This document shows, one piece after another, positions 7,916 to 15,439 of a DNA stretch of 21,065 nucleotides (position 1 is its first letter; every line of letters starts with the position of its first letter). The notes beneath the pieces are model-generated. The model was given only the letters and a program-made list of their open reading frames with translations. It was not told the origin of the DNA and searched no databases. A program made the translations under genes and the position numbers. Source of the DNA: [Eubacterium] yurii subsp. margaretiae ATCC 43715 (GTDB taxonomy: Bacteria > Bacillota > Clostridia > Peptostreptococcales > Filifactoraceae); NCBI GenBank assembly GCA_000146855.1, contig GL405246.1:681422-702486 (forward strand). Reading direction: 5' to 3'.

Positions 7916-9058
7916 ATGCTATTATTGGATTATTTGAAATGGAGAAATGATGTCAGTTTTTCAGTGTCAGATTTTAACGATGTAGATAATGTAATTTTGT
8001 CTTGTCTTGCATATATGGATTTTGGAGAATTGTTCAGTGAACAAAACAGGACATATAGTATAGAAGAAGTATTTAAACTGTTTTGTGAAAAACACTCTTT
8101 GGAAGAACTTAGGGAAAATAAGATGTTCATAGAAAGGGTGCCGCTATTACTTGAAGATATGGTTTTGGGTGATAGATTCAAGGGAACAAAGATTGGATAC
8201 TATAAGGAAGATTTTGAAAAAGAGTCCGTTAAACAATTTGCAGCCGTCGTATTTATACTTCCTGATGGAAGAAATTACATCTCTTTCCGAGGAACAGACA
8301 GTACGATAACAGGATGGAAAGAGGATTTTCTCATGAGTTGCTCATCAGATACGGAGGGAGCCAAAGAAGCAGTTACTTATTTAAATGAAGTGTCCAATTT
8401 CCTCGAGGGAGAATTGATGATAGGCGGACATTCAAAAGGCGGCAATTTTGCAATGTATGCGTCATGCTTTTGTGATGAGTCAGTAAAGGAACGCATTATC
8501 AAAGTATATAATAATGACGGACCGGGATTTAGAGATGAAATTATAAATACTGATGAATATAAGAAAGCTCTGCCGAAGATATGCAGCATTGTTCCGCAAA
8601 CATCAATGATAGGTCAGTTGCTCTCTAATGAAGCTGAACAGATAGTAATCAAAAGTAATGCAACAGGTATATTTCAGCATGACGCTATGACTTGGGAAGT
8701 GGAAAAAGATAAGTTTGTAGATAGTGAATTGGATGATTTCAGTAAATTTGTAAACTCAGCATTGGGAACTTGGTTGGAAGAACTTGATGATGAAACAAGG
8801 GAATCAGTAGTATCTACAGTGTTTACTATGATAGAAGATACAGGGGCGGAAACATTCAAAGAATTGGGTGCCAGTCTATTTAAGAATGCAGAACTTATTA
8901 TCAAGGGATTAGTAAATCTTCCTAAAGAAAAAAGGGATGAATTGATGACTGCCTTAGGTAGTTTAGTTCAGATTAGTAGTAAAAATATCTTTGACAAAAT
9001 CCCAAAAATCCAATTTAGTAATCCATTTTCCGTAGATCAGATAGGAAATGCGGAATAA
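7916..9058 (+). CDS. DUF2974 (Mbeg1-like) alpha/beta hydrolase, lipase-like
   Basis: This 380-residue protein is probably cytoplasmic, since no signal peptide or membrane helix is seen. It is a lipase-like alpha/beta hydrolase of the DUF2974 family. The oxyanion-side strand FRGTD lies near residue 125, the nucleophile elbow GGHSKGGN has Ser173 as the candidate nucleophile, YNNDGPGF offers the acid, and QHDAMTW offers the histidine, so the triad looks complete. The substrate is unknown. I chose the ATG at 7916 because GGAGG at 7904-7908 sits 7 bases upstream; the ATG at 7892 would lie inside the previous gene and bypass that site. It is translationally coupled to the DUF1113 gene. No clear terminator follows. 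Confidence 0.87.
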   Translation: MLLLDYLKWRNDVSFSVSDFNDVDNVILSCLAYMDFGELFSEQNRTYSIEEVFKLFCEKHSLEELRENKMFIERVPLLLEDMVLGDRFKGTKIGYYKEDFEKESVKQFAAVVFILPDGRNYISFRGTDSTITGWKEDFLMSCSSDTEGAKEAVTYLNEVSNFLEGELMIGGHSKGGNFAMYASCFCDESVKERIIKVYNNDGPGFRDEIINTDEYKKALPKICSIVPQTSMIGQLLSNEAEQIVIKSNATGIFQHDAMTWEVEKDKFVDSELDDFSKFVNSALGTWLEELDDETRESVVSTVFTMIEDTGAETFKELGASLFKNAELIIKGLVNLPKEKRDELMTALGSLVQISSKNIFDKIPKIQFSNPFSVDQIGNAE

Positions 9059-9168
9059 TATAAATCTTATATACTTTAATATTAATGTTCTTTCTATTCA
9101 AATTAGATAGGCTACTGTAGATGAATTGGAAGAATTATGAGAAAAAAGGCAATTTTGAAATAGAGTTT

Positions 9169-9455
9169 ATGATATGTCGTCCTATTATTAATCGTACAAA
9201 AAAGGACTATATTAAACTATGTGCTGATTTAATAGCAATAGTGATATTAATAAAATTTATGTCCAAACATTTGAGATAAACTACAGTTTAAGGAAGTTGC
9301 CCGAATATTGTGGATTTAATATTGATGCAAAACTACAAGACCATCATATGTGCTAGGATAGTTTTTATTATGATTATATCTATCTTTTTCCTTATAAAGA
9401 GGGTGAAACTCCATTATTTGGGTATAGAAAGCAGAGTAGTTTCGAGAGGAGGTAA
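9169..9455 (+). pseudogene. Degraded coding remnant, family not identified
   Basis: Two frames read like protein but are broken. From 9169 one frame gives MICRPIINRTKKDYIKLCAD. A second frame runs from 9228 to a TAA at 9453-9455 with one internal TAG at 9354-9356, and includes YSLRKLPEYCGFNIDAK and DSFYYDYIYLFPYKEG. Joining the two needs one frameshift. The segment with HHMC, the stop and then Asp vaguely recalls the last motif (H-x4-D) of DnaQ-type exonucleases, but this is weak. It overlaps the ribosome binding site region of the SAP gene. It could also be chance open sequence. Confidence 0.3.
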
Positions 9456-9459
9456 AATA

Positions 9460-10077
9460 ATGATAGAAAATAGACCTGAGTTTGATAAAATCACATCGTT
9501 TGATGAATTTAATAAATACTATTGGTATCGTGAAGAACTTTCGCAGATATGCAAGTCATTAGGATTAGAATATAAAGGTACAAAACAGGAACTCAATTAT
9601 ATTATAGAGCAATACTTTAAGGGTAATCTGATTAAAAAGTCATCAATAAAAAATGAAAAAAAACAAGTAGAAACTATTAGCTTAGATACGCCATTACTTA
9701 AATGTGGTTTCTCCTTTAATACACACTTTAGAGAATATTTCTCAATTTTAACAGATGTCTCACCATTTAAATTTAATGCTGATATGGCTACCGCTTGGAG
9801 AAAAGTAAAGAAAGAAAATGATTTGAGTTTTACAATTCAAGATATGCTAAAAGTTTATTATGGGAAATCAGATTATGCCAAGTATGATAATTCGGTTTGT
9901 CAATGGAATCAATTTTTAAAGGATTTTAGTGCAGACGAAAATAGTCGCAACTATTCAAACAAATTAAAAGTAGCTTCTATTCTTTGGAAAGAAGTTAGAA
10001 ATTCAAAAAATGAAAAAATTTATTCAAAGAATCTTTTGACTGAATATGCAGGTAAAATAAAAGAGTATTGCAAGTAG
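9460..10077 (+). CDS. SAP domain protein with DUF6434-like region
   Basis: This is a soluble protein of about 205 residues. Residues 20-60 (EFNKYYWYREELSQICKSLG and the Gly-Thr-Lys-rich helix that follows) look like a SAP domain, a helix-turn-helix-like module often tied to nucleic acid binding. The rest (about 75-190) has the Phe-Asn-Thr-His-Phe...Asp-Val-Ser-Pro pattern and Trp-rich segments of a family I recall as DUF6434, found with SAP. The role is unknown. The start at 9460 follows GAGGAGG with 7-base spacing. The frame is open back to 9310, but the extra 50 residues overlap another-frame remnant and look non-native. A terminator follows at 10128. No promoter was identified. Confidence 0.78.
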   Translation: MIENRPEFDKITSFDEFNKYYWYREELSQICKSLGLEYKGTKQELNYIIEQYFKGNLIKKSSIKNEKKQVETISLDTPLLKCGFSFNTHFREYFSILTDVSPFKFNADMATAWRKVKKENDLSFTIQDMLKVYYGKSDYAKYDNSVCQWNQFLKDFSADENSRNYSNKLKVASILWKEVRNSKNEKIYSKNLLTEYAGKIKEYCK

Positions 10078-10127
10078 ACCATTCTTAGTTTACTAAACTA
10101 ACAATTCAATAAAAGTTAAAACGAAAG

Positions 10128-10155
10128 CAGTAAATTAAAAGGTTTACTGTTTTTT
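10128..10155 (+). terminator. Terminator after the SAP-domain gene
   Basis: CAGTAAA (10128-10134) and TTTACTG (10143-10149) form a perfect 7-bp stem with an 8-nt loop, followed by six T residues at 10150-10155. Confidence 0.82.
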
Positions 10156-10190
10156 CTTTGCTCGAATTTAGAGAGCGAGGAAAACAGAAA

Positions 10191-10334
10191 ATGAAAAATA
10201 TAGATGAGAAAAATTTAATGGCTGAAGAAGAAATTAAGCAGTTACAAAGCAAAAGAAAAAAGTTCATCACTCAGCAAAGGCATGAAGAGAGAAAAAAAGA
10301 AAAAAAAGAACTGCTACATAAACAGTTATACTAA
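10191..10334 (+). CDS. Small charged ORF (47 aa), truncated by a repeat insertion
   Basis: This ATG-initiated frame encodes a highly charged, probably helical peptide (AEEEIKQLQSKRKK, then RHEERKKEKKELLHKQLY). GCGAGG lies about 10 bases before the start. The composition recalls the small basic proteins (DUF3847-like) next to relaxase genes in mobilisable elements, but the match is only by impression. Its last two codons, TAC TAA, are the first bases of the palindromic repeat starting at 10328, so the natural C-terminus was probably removed by that insertion. Expression is unproven. Confidence 0.4.
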   Translation: MKNIDEKNLMAEEEIKQLQSKRKKFITQQRHEERKKEKKELLHKQLY

Positions 10335-10441
10335 AAGCCTTTTAAATCACCATGTAAATATTTCGCTTATGAATGTCATACAATTTAAAAGTAAGTAGCA
10401 TACAAAATATTTTACATGACTTTTTAAATGGAGATTAGTAT
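10328..10441 (+). repeat. Palindromic MITE-like repeat, copy A (114 bp)
   Basis: The ends are ATACTAA and TTAGTAT, and the whole element is an imperfect palindrome: the left half with CATGTAAATATTT matches the complement of the right half with AAATATTTTACATG. It is the same length as copy C (19381-19494) and matches it at about 97 of 114 positions. If the ends are taken as TACTAA/TTAGTA, both flanks are TTA (10326-10328 and 10441-10443), a possible 3-bp target duplication. There is no coding capacity. Confidence 0.85.
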
Positions 10442-10560
10442 TAATAATGGATACTGGAAAGAAAGAATATACTGTAAACCTACATTACAAGTAAGTAATA
10501 TGCGAAATATACAAGGATAAAGTACTCAAGCTAATCAAGAGAGAAAAAGAGAAGATATAA

Positions 10561-10597
10561 ATTTATCAAAGAAATTTTGTTTATGTCCTTGATAAAT
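10561..10597 (+). repeat. Inverted repeat upstream of the ECF operon promoter
   Basis: ATTTATCAA (10561-10569) and TTGATAAAT (10589-10597) are perfect 9-bp arms around a 19-nt loop. No T-run follows (CTTCCT), so it is not a typical terminator. The stretch 10442-10636 otherwise has no open frame of note. Confidence 0.45.
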
Positions 10598-10636
10598 CTT
10601 CCTAAATGGGCTTGTTATTACATATAATTTTATAAC

Positions 10637-10655
10637 GATAATGATAGTTAATAAT
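10637..10655 (+). promoter_or_regulatory. Fur-box-like site
   Basis: The segment GATAATGATAGTTAATAAT matches the classic 19-base Fur consensus at 14 of 19 positions, with the first ten perfect and a poor second half. It ends 8 bases before the -35 box of the promoter at 10663, close enough for regulation. A match this AT-rich can arise by chance in this genome. Confidence 0.4.
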
Positions 10656-10662
10656 AAATATA

Positions 10663-10691
10663 TTGAAAAAAGCAATCATTTGTAGTATAAT
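10663..10691 (+). promoter_or_regulatory. Promoter P1 of the ECF/ABC operon
   Basis: TTGAAA (10663-10668) and a perfect TATAAT (10686-10691) are separated by 17 bp. Transcription from about 10698 would pass through repeat copy B before reaching ecfT, giving a leader of about 270 bases. Confidence 0.72.
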
Positions 10692-10714
10692 TGATGCATA
10701 GTTAGTCATATCTG

Positions 10715-10829
10715 ATACTAAAAAACCTTTAAATTAGTGTGTGAGTATTTTGATTACAAAATATATATAATTTGATGGCAAAGCACAATATAAAATAGTT
10801 TACATGACTTTTTAAACGAAGATTAGTAT
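10715..10829 (+). repeat. Palindromic MITE-like repeat, copy B (115 bp)
   Basis: Ends ATACTAA (10715-10721) and TTAGTAT (10823-10829) match copies A and C. The right end (TTTACATGACTTTTTAAA) is close to copy A, while the left interior has diverged. The flanks (TGA and TAA) no longer match exactly, consistent with an older insertion. It lies between predicted promoter P1 and ecfT. Confidence 0.75.
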
Positions 10830-10839
10830 AAGTAAAAAA

Positions 10840-10869
10840 TTGACGTATGAAAGAAATTATGACTATAAG
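10840..10869 (+). promoter_or_regulatory. Possible second promoter P2 of the ECF/ABC operon
   Basis: TTGACG (10840-10845) and TATAAG (10864-10869) are 18 bp apart. It lies just after repeat copy B and about 100 bases before ecfT. Confidence 0.5.
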
Positions 10870-10876
10870 AAAAAGG

Positions 10877-10902
10877 AATAATATTAGTAAGATAATATTA
10901 TT
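10877..10902 (+). promoter_or_regulatory. Inverted repeat at the predicted P2 start (possible operator)
   Basis: AATAATATTA (10877-10886) and TAATATTATT (10893-10902) are perfect 10-bp arms separated by 6 bases. The repeat covers the expected transcription start of P2. It is made only of A and T, so a weak hairpin or chance symmetry is possible. Confidence 0.45.
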
Positions 10903-10968
10903 TTAGCTTTACAATATAAATGTAACACTTAATAATCAATTTTAAATAATAAAGGCATGGTGATAAAA

Positions 10969-11688
10969 ATGCAAGATTCGATTTTAAGTCACAAAACAAA
11001 TGATTTACAGAGCGTGAGTTGGAGGAGAATCAATCCACTCACGCTGATTTTAATTAATGCTGTTTTGCCTGTTGTAAATATGATTTTCCCATCGGATAAA
11101 ACAGTCATATTGAGTATGATTTTGAGCTATTTGATTTTCATTATTGTAGGCAGATATAAGACGGCTGTAAAATCTGTATTTTGGATAGCAGTAGGACTTT
11201 GTTTATATGCTTTAAATAATACTTATTTACATAGTGGTACTTTTGAAATGATGGTTAAAATATCTATATTATTTATACCGTCCATATTAATTGCGATATT
11301 GATTGTAACTGAGTATAATTCATCAGAAATCTTATCTGCTCTACAAAGGCTACACTTGCCTAAAATATTTATCATAGGGCTTACAATTACGATTAGATAT
11401 ATACCGACTTTTAAGTGGGAATTTTCTATTATTAAGCAAGCCATGAATATTAGGGGTGTCAAATTTTCTATCTTTCACCCTATACGCACATTCGAGTATC
11501 TTATAGTTCCGCAACTTTTTAGATGTGTAAGTCTCAGCATGGAGCTTACAGCAGCGGGACTGACAAAGGGGATTGGCTCAGCAGATAGAAGAACAAGTTA
11601 TTTCTACAACAAATTAGGCATTACTGATTATTTTGTTCTGGCTATTTTTCTGATAGGTACAATTGCAATCATTGGAGGATTTGTATGA
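10969..11688 (+). CDS. ECF transporter transmembrane component (EcfT/CbiQ family)
   Basis: This is a polytopic membrane protein of about 239 residues. EcfT links the two ATPase domains to the substrate-binding S protein. About five hydrophobic helices are visible. The coupling motif AMNIRGVKFS lies at 158-167, in a segment starting IRYIPTFKWEF. Where many EcfT proteins have a second Ala-Arg-Gly motif, this one has AAGLTKGIG, with Lys in place of Arg. The ATG at 10969 follows GGTGAT, which matches the 3' end of 16S rRNA; the in-frame ATG at 10957 is almost on top of AAAGG, so I prefer 10969. The stop overlaps the ecfA start (ATGA). Confidence 0.88.
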   Translation: MQDSILSHKTNDLQSVSWRRINPLTLILINAVLPVVNMIFPSDKTVILSMILSYLIFIIVGRYKTAVKSVFWIAVGLCLYALNNTYLHSGTFEMMVKISILFIPSILIAILIVTEYNSSEILSALQRLHLPKIFIIGLTITIRYIPTFKWEFSIIKQAMNIRGVKFSIFHPIRTFEYLIVPQLFRCVSLSMELTAAGLTKGIGSADRRTSYFYNKLGITDYFVLAIFLIGTIAIIGGFV

Positions 11689-13124
11689 AGCAAAATGATT
11701 TAAATGTAATAGAAACAAAAAATCTTTCTTTTGCTTACGAAGGGGAAAAAGCGGCATTAAAAGATGTAAGTTTTAAGCTTCAAAAAGGAAGTCTTGTGTT
11801 TGTTGCAGGAAATAGCGGAGCAGGAAAATCAACCCTACTTAATATTATAAACGGCTTGATACCGGAAGTCATAGAGGGAAAGCTTCAGGGCACATTAGTC
11901 ATTGAAAATAAAGGTAATCTGAAGATAGAAGAAAGGAGTAAAATTATAGGGAATGTGTTTCAAAATCCAAGAAGTCAATTCTTTACTACAAATTCTACAG
12001 CTGAATTAGTATTTGCCATGGAAAATTTTGGAATAAGCAAGGAAGAAATGGAAAAAAGACTTTCTGAAATTGTTGATAAATTTGATTTAGAAAATCTGAT
12101 GAATAGAAATATATTTAAACTTTCTTCAGGGGAAAGACAATTACTTGCACTTGCCTCTGCCCTTATCATGGATCCAAGTGTAATTATATTTGATGAGCCT
12201 TCTGCAAATCTTGATTACGGCAATGCTATGAGGCTAAAAAATCAACTTAAAAAACTTAAGGATGAAGGCAAGACAATTATAGTTGCAGATCATAGATGCT
12301 TTTATTTAAAGGGGCTAATTGATACAGTCTTGCTTTTAGAAGATAATACAGTCAAATTCTACGCTACAGAAGATGAATACTTTAAAACTGTATATGGGAA
12401 GAGAGCTATTGACCTGTTTGAGGGAGCTTATAAGAGTCGAGAAATAATCCCATCTACAGTTGAGGATGTCATTATTGAAGGTGTTACATACAAAGATATT
12501 CTTAATAATATCAATATAACATTTAACAAAAATGAAGTAGCAACGATAGTAGGAGTTAACGGAGCAGGGAAGACGACATTGGTAAGGCTTTTGTCAAAGG
12601 TTATAAAAGCTGATAAGGGGGCAATTAAATCTGAGGGGCAAGCACTTTATATTATGCAAGATGCAGATTATCAATTGTTTGGTGCTTCTTGTCTTAAAGA
12701 GCTTGAAATATCTCAAAGTGATGAAAAAATAAATCTTGAAGCACTTGATAGTCTCGGTTTATATGACTTAAAAGATGCTCACCCTCATAGTTTGAGTGGT
12801 GGAGAGAAGCAACGTTTACAAATGGCAATAAGTAAGGTGAGCAGCAATCAAGTTATAATTTTTGATGAACCTACAAGTGGACTTGATAAGAATTCTATGC
12901 AAAAAGTTGTAGCTTTGATAGAAGAAATGAAACAAAATCACACAATAATTGTAATATCTCACGATTATGAATTTATAAGAAATGTTAGCGATAGAATAGT
13001 CTATTTGGCAGATAAGAGTATGAAGGAATCATTTTATTTGAATGAAAATGAATTTAGTCGCTTGAATGAAATATTTAAAGAAATGGAGGAATATTATTAT
13101 TATGACCAACAAGTTAAGGGTTAA
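11685..13124 (+). CDS. ECF transporter ATPase, fused double ATP-binding protein
   Basis: This 479-residue protein has two ABC ATPase domains in tandem, doing in one chain the job of EcfA1 and EcfA2. Domain 1: Walker A GNSGAGKST at 42-50, signature LSSGERQ at 146-152, Walker B VIIFDE at 166-171, switch His in ADHR. Domain 2: Walker A GVNGAGKTT at 290-298, signature LSGGEKQ at 370-376, Walker B VIIFDE at 390-395, switch His in SHDYEF. Both domains look catalytically complete. It overlaps ecfT by four bases (ATGA), and its own end overlaps the start of the S component, so the three are translated together. Confidence 0.93.
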   Translation: MKQNDLNVIETKNLSFAYEGEKAALKDVSFKLQKGSLVFVAGNSGAGKSTLLNIINGLIPEVIEGKLQGTLVIENKGNLKIEERSKIIGNVFQNPRSQFFTTNSTAELVFAMENFGISKEEMEKRLSEIVDKFDLENLMNRNIFKLSSGERQLLALASALIMDPSVIIFDEPSANLDYGNAMRLKNQLKKLKDEGKTIIVADHRCFYLKGLIDTVLLLEDNTVKFYATEDEYFKTVYGKRAIDLFEGAYKSREIIPSTVEDVIIEGVTYKDILNNINITFNKNEVATIVGVNGAGKTTLVRLLSKVIKADKGAIKSEGQALYIMQDADYQLFGASCLKELEISQSDEKINLEALDSLGLYDLKDAHPHSLSGGEKQRLQMAISKVSSNQVIIFDEPTSGLDKNSMQKVVALIEEMKQNHTIIVISHDYEFIRNVSDRIVYLADKSMKESFYLNENEFSRLNEIFKEMEEYYYYDQQVKG

Positions 13125-13692
13125 GGACTTTATATTAATTGCATTATTGACTGCGCTTTATATGGTAATTTATATGCTATCGATGTTGTTAATAACACCC
13201 CTTGGAGCTTTTGGGCATGCGATTAGTCCGGGGATTTGTGCAGTTTTTTCAGGGACCGTAATATATTTTATGTCTAAGAAACTTGGAAAGATGTGGCAGT
13301 TTACTATTATGACTACTCTTATTATGGCTTGTTTTACTCTTTTAGGAGGTGGATATATCCCATGGTATATTACATCTATTGGAATGGCAATAATAGCAGA
13401 CTTTGTAGCCTCTAAAAAGGGCAAAGATGTCGGGGTCTTAAAAGTTGCCATAGCCTCAGGAATAATGCATGTGGGACAGGCATGGGGCGCAATTATACCT
13501 GCAACATTTTTTTTAGACAGATTTAAATCTTACTGGATTATGAAAGGTCAATCAGCAGCTGAAATGGAGTCACATATTAAATATACTGCCGGAGTTTGGG
13601 GACTTACTTCAAGTATTATAGTATTTATTTTAGCTATAGTAGGAGTGTATCTTGGACATTTTATTTTGAGAAAACACTTTAAGGAGAGTTAA
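13102..13692 (+). CDS. ECF transporter S component, MptD / Trep_Strep family
   Basis: This 196-residue membrane protein has about five or six helices. It resembles the Trep_Strep family, often annotated as MptD-type putative ECF substrate-binding component. Visible features are an N-terminal basic stretch followed by FILIALLTALYMVIYM, a TPLGAFGHAISPG loop, GGGYIPWYITSIGMAIIAD and GIMHVGQAWGAIIPA. The substrate is not established for the family. I chose the ATG at 13102, 11 bases from GGAGGA; the frame is open to 13066, but those codons lie within ecfA. The start overlaps the ecfA end by 23 bases. The next gene starts one base after its stop. Confidence 0.87.
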   Translation: MTNKLRVKDFILIALLTALYMVIYMLSMLLITPLGAFGHAISPGICAVFSGTVIYFMSKKLGKMWQFTIMTTLIMACFTLLGGGYIPWYITSIGMAIIADFVASKKGKDVGVLKVAIASGIMHVGQAWGAIIPATFFLDRFKSYWIMKGQSAAEMESHIKYTAGVWGLTSSIIVFILAIVGVYLGHFILRKHFKES

Positions 13693-13693
13693 T

Positions 13694-15439
13694 ATGGATA
13701 TATTTAAACGATTGTTTAGCTATGCTGAGGAACGCAAGGCTTACATGGTATTAGCGATGATACTTTCAGGTCTTGCTACCATACTATCATTTGTGCCTTA
13801 TTACTTTTTGTGGCAAATGCTAAGCGAGATAACTATGAATGCAGATGGGGAAAGAATAAGCAAATTATCATATTTGATATTTGGAAGCACAATACTATAC
13901 ACTGTAACATACCTAAGTTCTTTGTTGTGTAGTCATTTGTTTGCTTTTAGAATTGAAACTAATATGAGGAAGAAAGGACTCAATGCCTTACTTAATGCCT
14001 CATTTTCCTTTTTTGATATGCATCCTTCAGGAAAAACAAGAAAGATAATAGACGATAACTCTTCAAATACACATACCATTGTAGCACATATGTTGCCGGA
14101 CTCTGTTAATGCTGTTCTTTTTCCTATATGTTTAGTAGTCCTGTCTTTTATGGTCAATATCTATATAGGTCTACTGATTATAGCTGCTATTATCTTTGCG
14201 CTTATTTGCTTTAAATTCATGTATTCAGATCAGGAAACTATGAAAGAGTATATGGGAGCATTGGAAGATATAAATTCAGAAACGGTTGAATATGTAAGAG
14301 GAATACAAGTTATCAAGATATTTGACATGCTCGTGGAGTCTTTTGATAAATTATATAAATCTATAATTACTTACTCTGAGGTTGTTAACCGTCAATGTCA
14401 AATGTTTAAAAGACCATATGTATTGTTTCAAACGGTAATGCTTTGCTTGGCAGCTATGATAATTCCTGTAGCTTTTAAACTATTGCCAAACGCTCAAAAT
14501 AGCGGAGAGATTGTAAGCTTAGTTGTATTTTTTGCGTCATTTTCAGGGCTGTTAATGGGAGCTTTTATGAAAGTTATGTTTTTTAGCAAAAACTTTCAGC
14601 TGGGTGAAGATGCCATCAATAAGTTGGAAGGCTTGTTTAAAGAAATGGATAAAAACAAGCTTAGACATGGTGATGTTTCAGAAATGACAAGTTATGATAT
14701 TTCTTTTGATAAAGTTACTTTTTGTTATGAAGAAGGAATTAATGTGCTTGAAAATTTAAGCATAGAGCTTCCTGCCGGAAAGAGATATGCACTTGTAGGT
14801 TCATCCGGAGGAGGAAAGTCAACTATTGCCAAACTGATATCAGGTTTTTATCCTGTCTCTTCAGGAGAAATAAAGATAGGAGGCAAAGATATTAGCAAAT
14901 ATAGGAGCGATGTGCTTGAAAAAAATATAGCCTTTGTATTTCAAAATGCCAAATTATTTAAGACCAGTATATATGAAAATGTACTGATAGGTAATCCTGA
15001 AAGCTCTCATGAAGAAGTGATGAAAGCTTTAGAACTTGCGATGTGTGGAAGTATACTTGATAAATTTGAGAGTAGAGAAAATACTGTAATAGGTGCAAAG
15101 GGAGTTCATTTGTCCGGTGGAGAAACTCAAAGAATAGCTATAGCAAGAGCAATCCTTAAAAATGCACCGATTATTATCTTTGATGAAGCAAGTGCCGCCA
15201 GTGATCCTGAAAATGAGTACGAAATGCAACAGGCGTTTACAGAGCTAATGAGAGGAAAAACTGTAATCATGATAGCACATCGTCTTTCCAGTATTAGAGA
15301 TGTTGATGAGATATTAGTCATAGAAAATGGAAAAGTTGCTGAACGTGGATCACATTATGAACTTATCTCTAAGGAAAGCAAGTATAGAAAATTACAGGAG
15401 CTTTATAGTAAGGCTAATGAATGGAGGCTGTCACAATGA
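13694..15439 (+). CDS. ABC transporter, fused permease and ATP-binding protein, first half (IrtA/YbtP-like)
   Basis: This 581-residue half-transporter has an exporter-fold membrane domain (about 1-320, six helices) and an ATPase domain. Walker A is GSSGGGKST at 369-377, the Q-loop reads FQNAKLF, the signature is LSGGETQ at 473-479, Walker B is IIIFDE at 493-498 and the switch His is in AHRLSS. All catalytic residues are present. The segment after Walker B reads ASAASDPENE at 499-508; this form, lacking the usual Ser-Ala-Leu-Asp, is what I recall from siderophore importers of the YbtP/IrtA type. That suggests an importer despite the exporter fold, as inference only. AAGGAG precedes the ATG by 7 bases. 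It probably pairs with the next gene as a heterodimer. Confidence 0.88.
   Translation: MDIFKRLFSYAEERKAYMVLAMILSGLATILSFVPYYFLWQMLSEITMNADGERISKLSYLIFGSTILYTVTYLSSLLCSHLFAFRIETNMRKKGLNALLNASFSFFDMHPSGKTRKIIDDNSSNTHTIVAHMLPDSVNAVLFPICLVVLSFMVNIYIGLLIIAAIIFALICFKFMYSDQETMKEYMGALEDINSETVEYVRGIQVIKIFDMLVESFDKLYKSIITYSEVVNRQCQMFKRPYVLFQTVMLCLAAMIIPVAFKLLPNAQNSGEIVSLVVFFASFSGLLMGAFMKVMFFSKNFQLGEDAINKLEGLFKEMDKNKLRHGDVSEMTSYDISFDKVTFCYEEGINVLENLSIELPAGKRYALVGSSGGGKSTIAKLISGFYPVSSGEIKIGGKDISKYRSDVLEKNIAFVFQNAKLFKTSIYENVLIGNPESSHEEVMKALELAMCGSILDKFESRENTVIGAKGVHLSGGETQRIAIARAILKNAPIIIFDEASAASDPENEYEMQQAFTELMRGKTVIMIAHRLSSIRDVDEILVIENGKVAERGSHYELISKESKYRKLQELYSKANEWRLSQ

Noticed and set aside
9310..9459. 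Hydrophobic N-terminal extension of the SAP protein (would suggest a membrane anchor)
   Set aside because: The ATG at 9460 has a strong GGAGG, and the upstream sequence reads as a remnant of another protein in a different frame.
10328..10830. CRISPR-like array formed by copies A and B
   Set aside because: Only two units of about 114 bp are present, they are palindromic along their whole length, and the interval is irregular and far too long.
10692..10968. A metabolite riboswitch (cobalamin, thiamine, FMN type) upstream of the ECF operon
   Set aside because: No conserved riboswitch core was recognised; the structure present is explained by repeat copy B and an AT-only inverted repeat.
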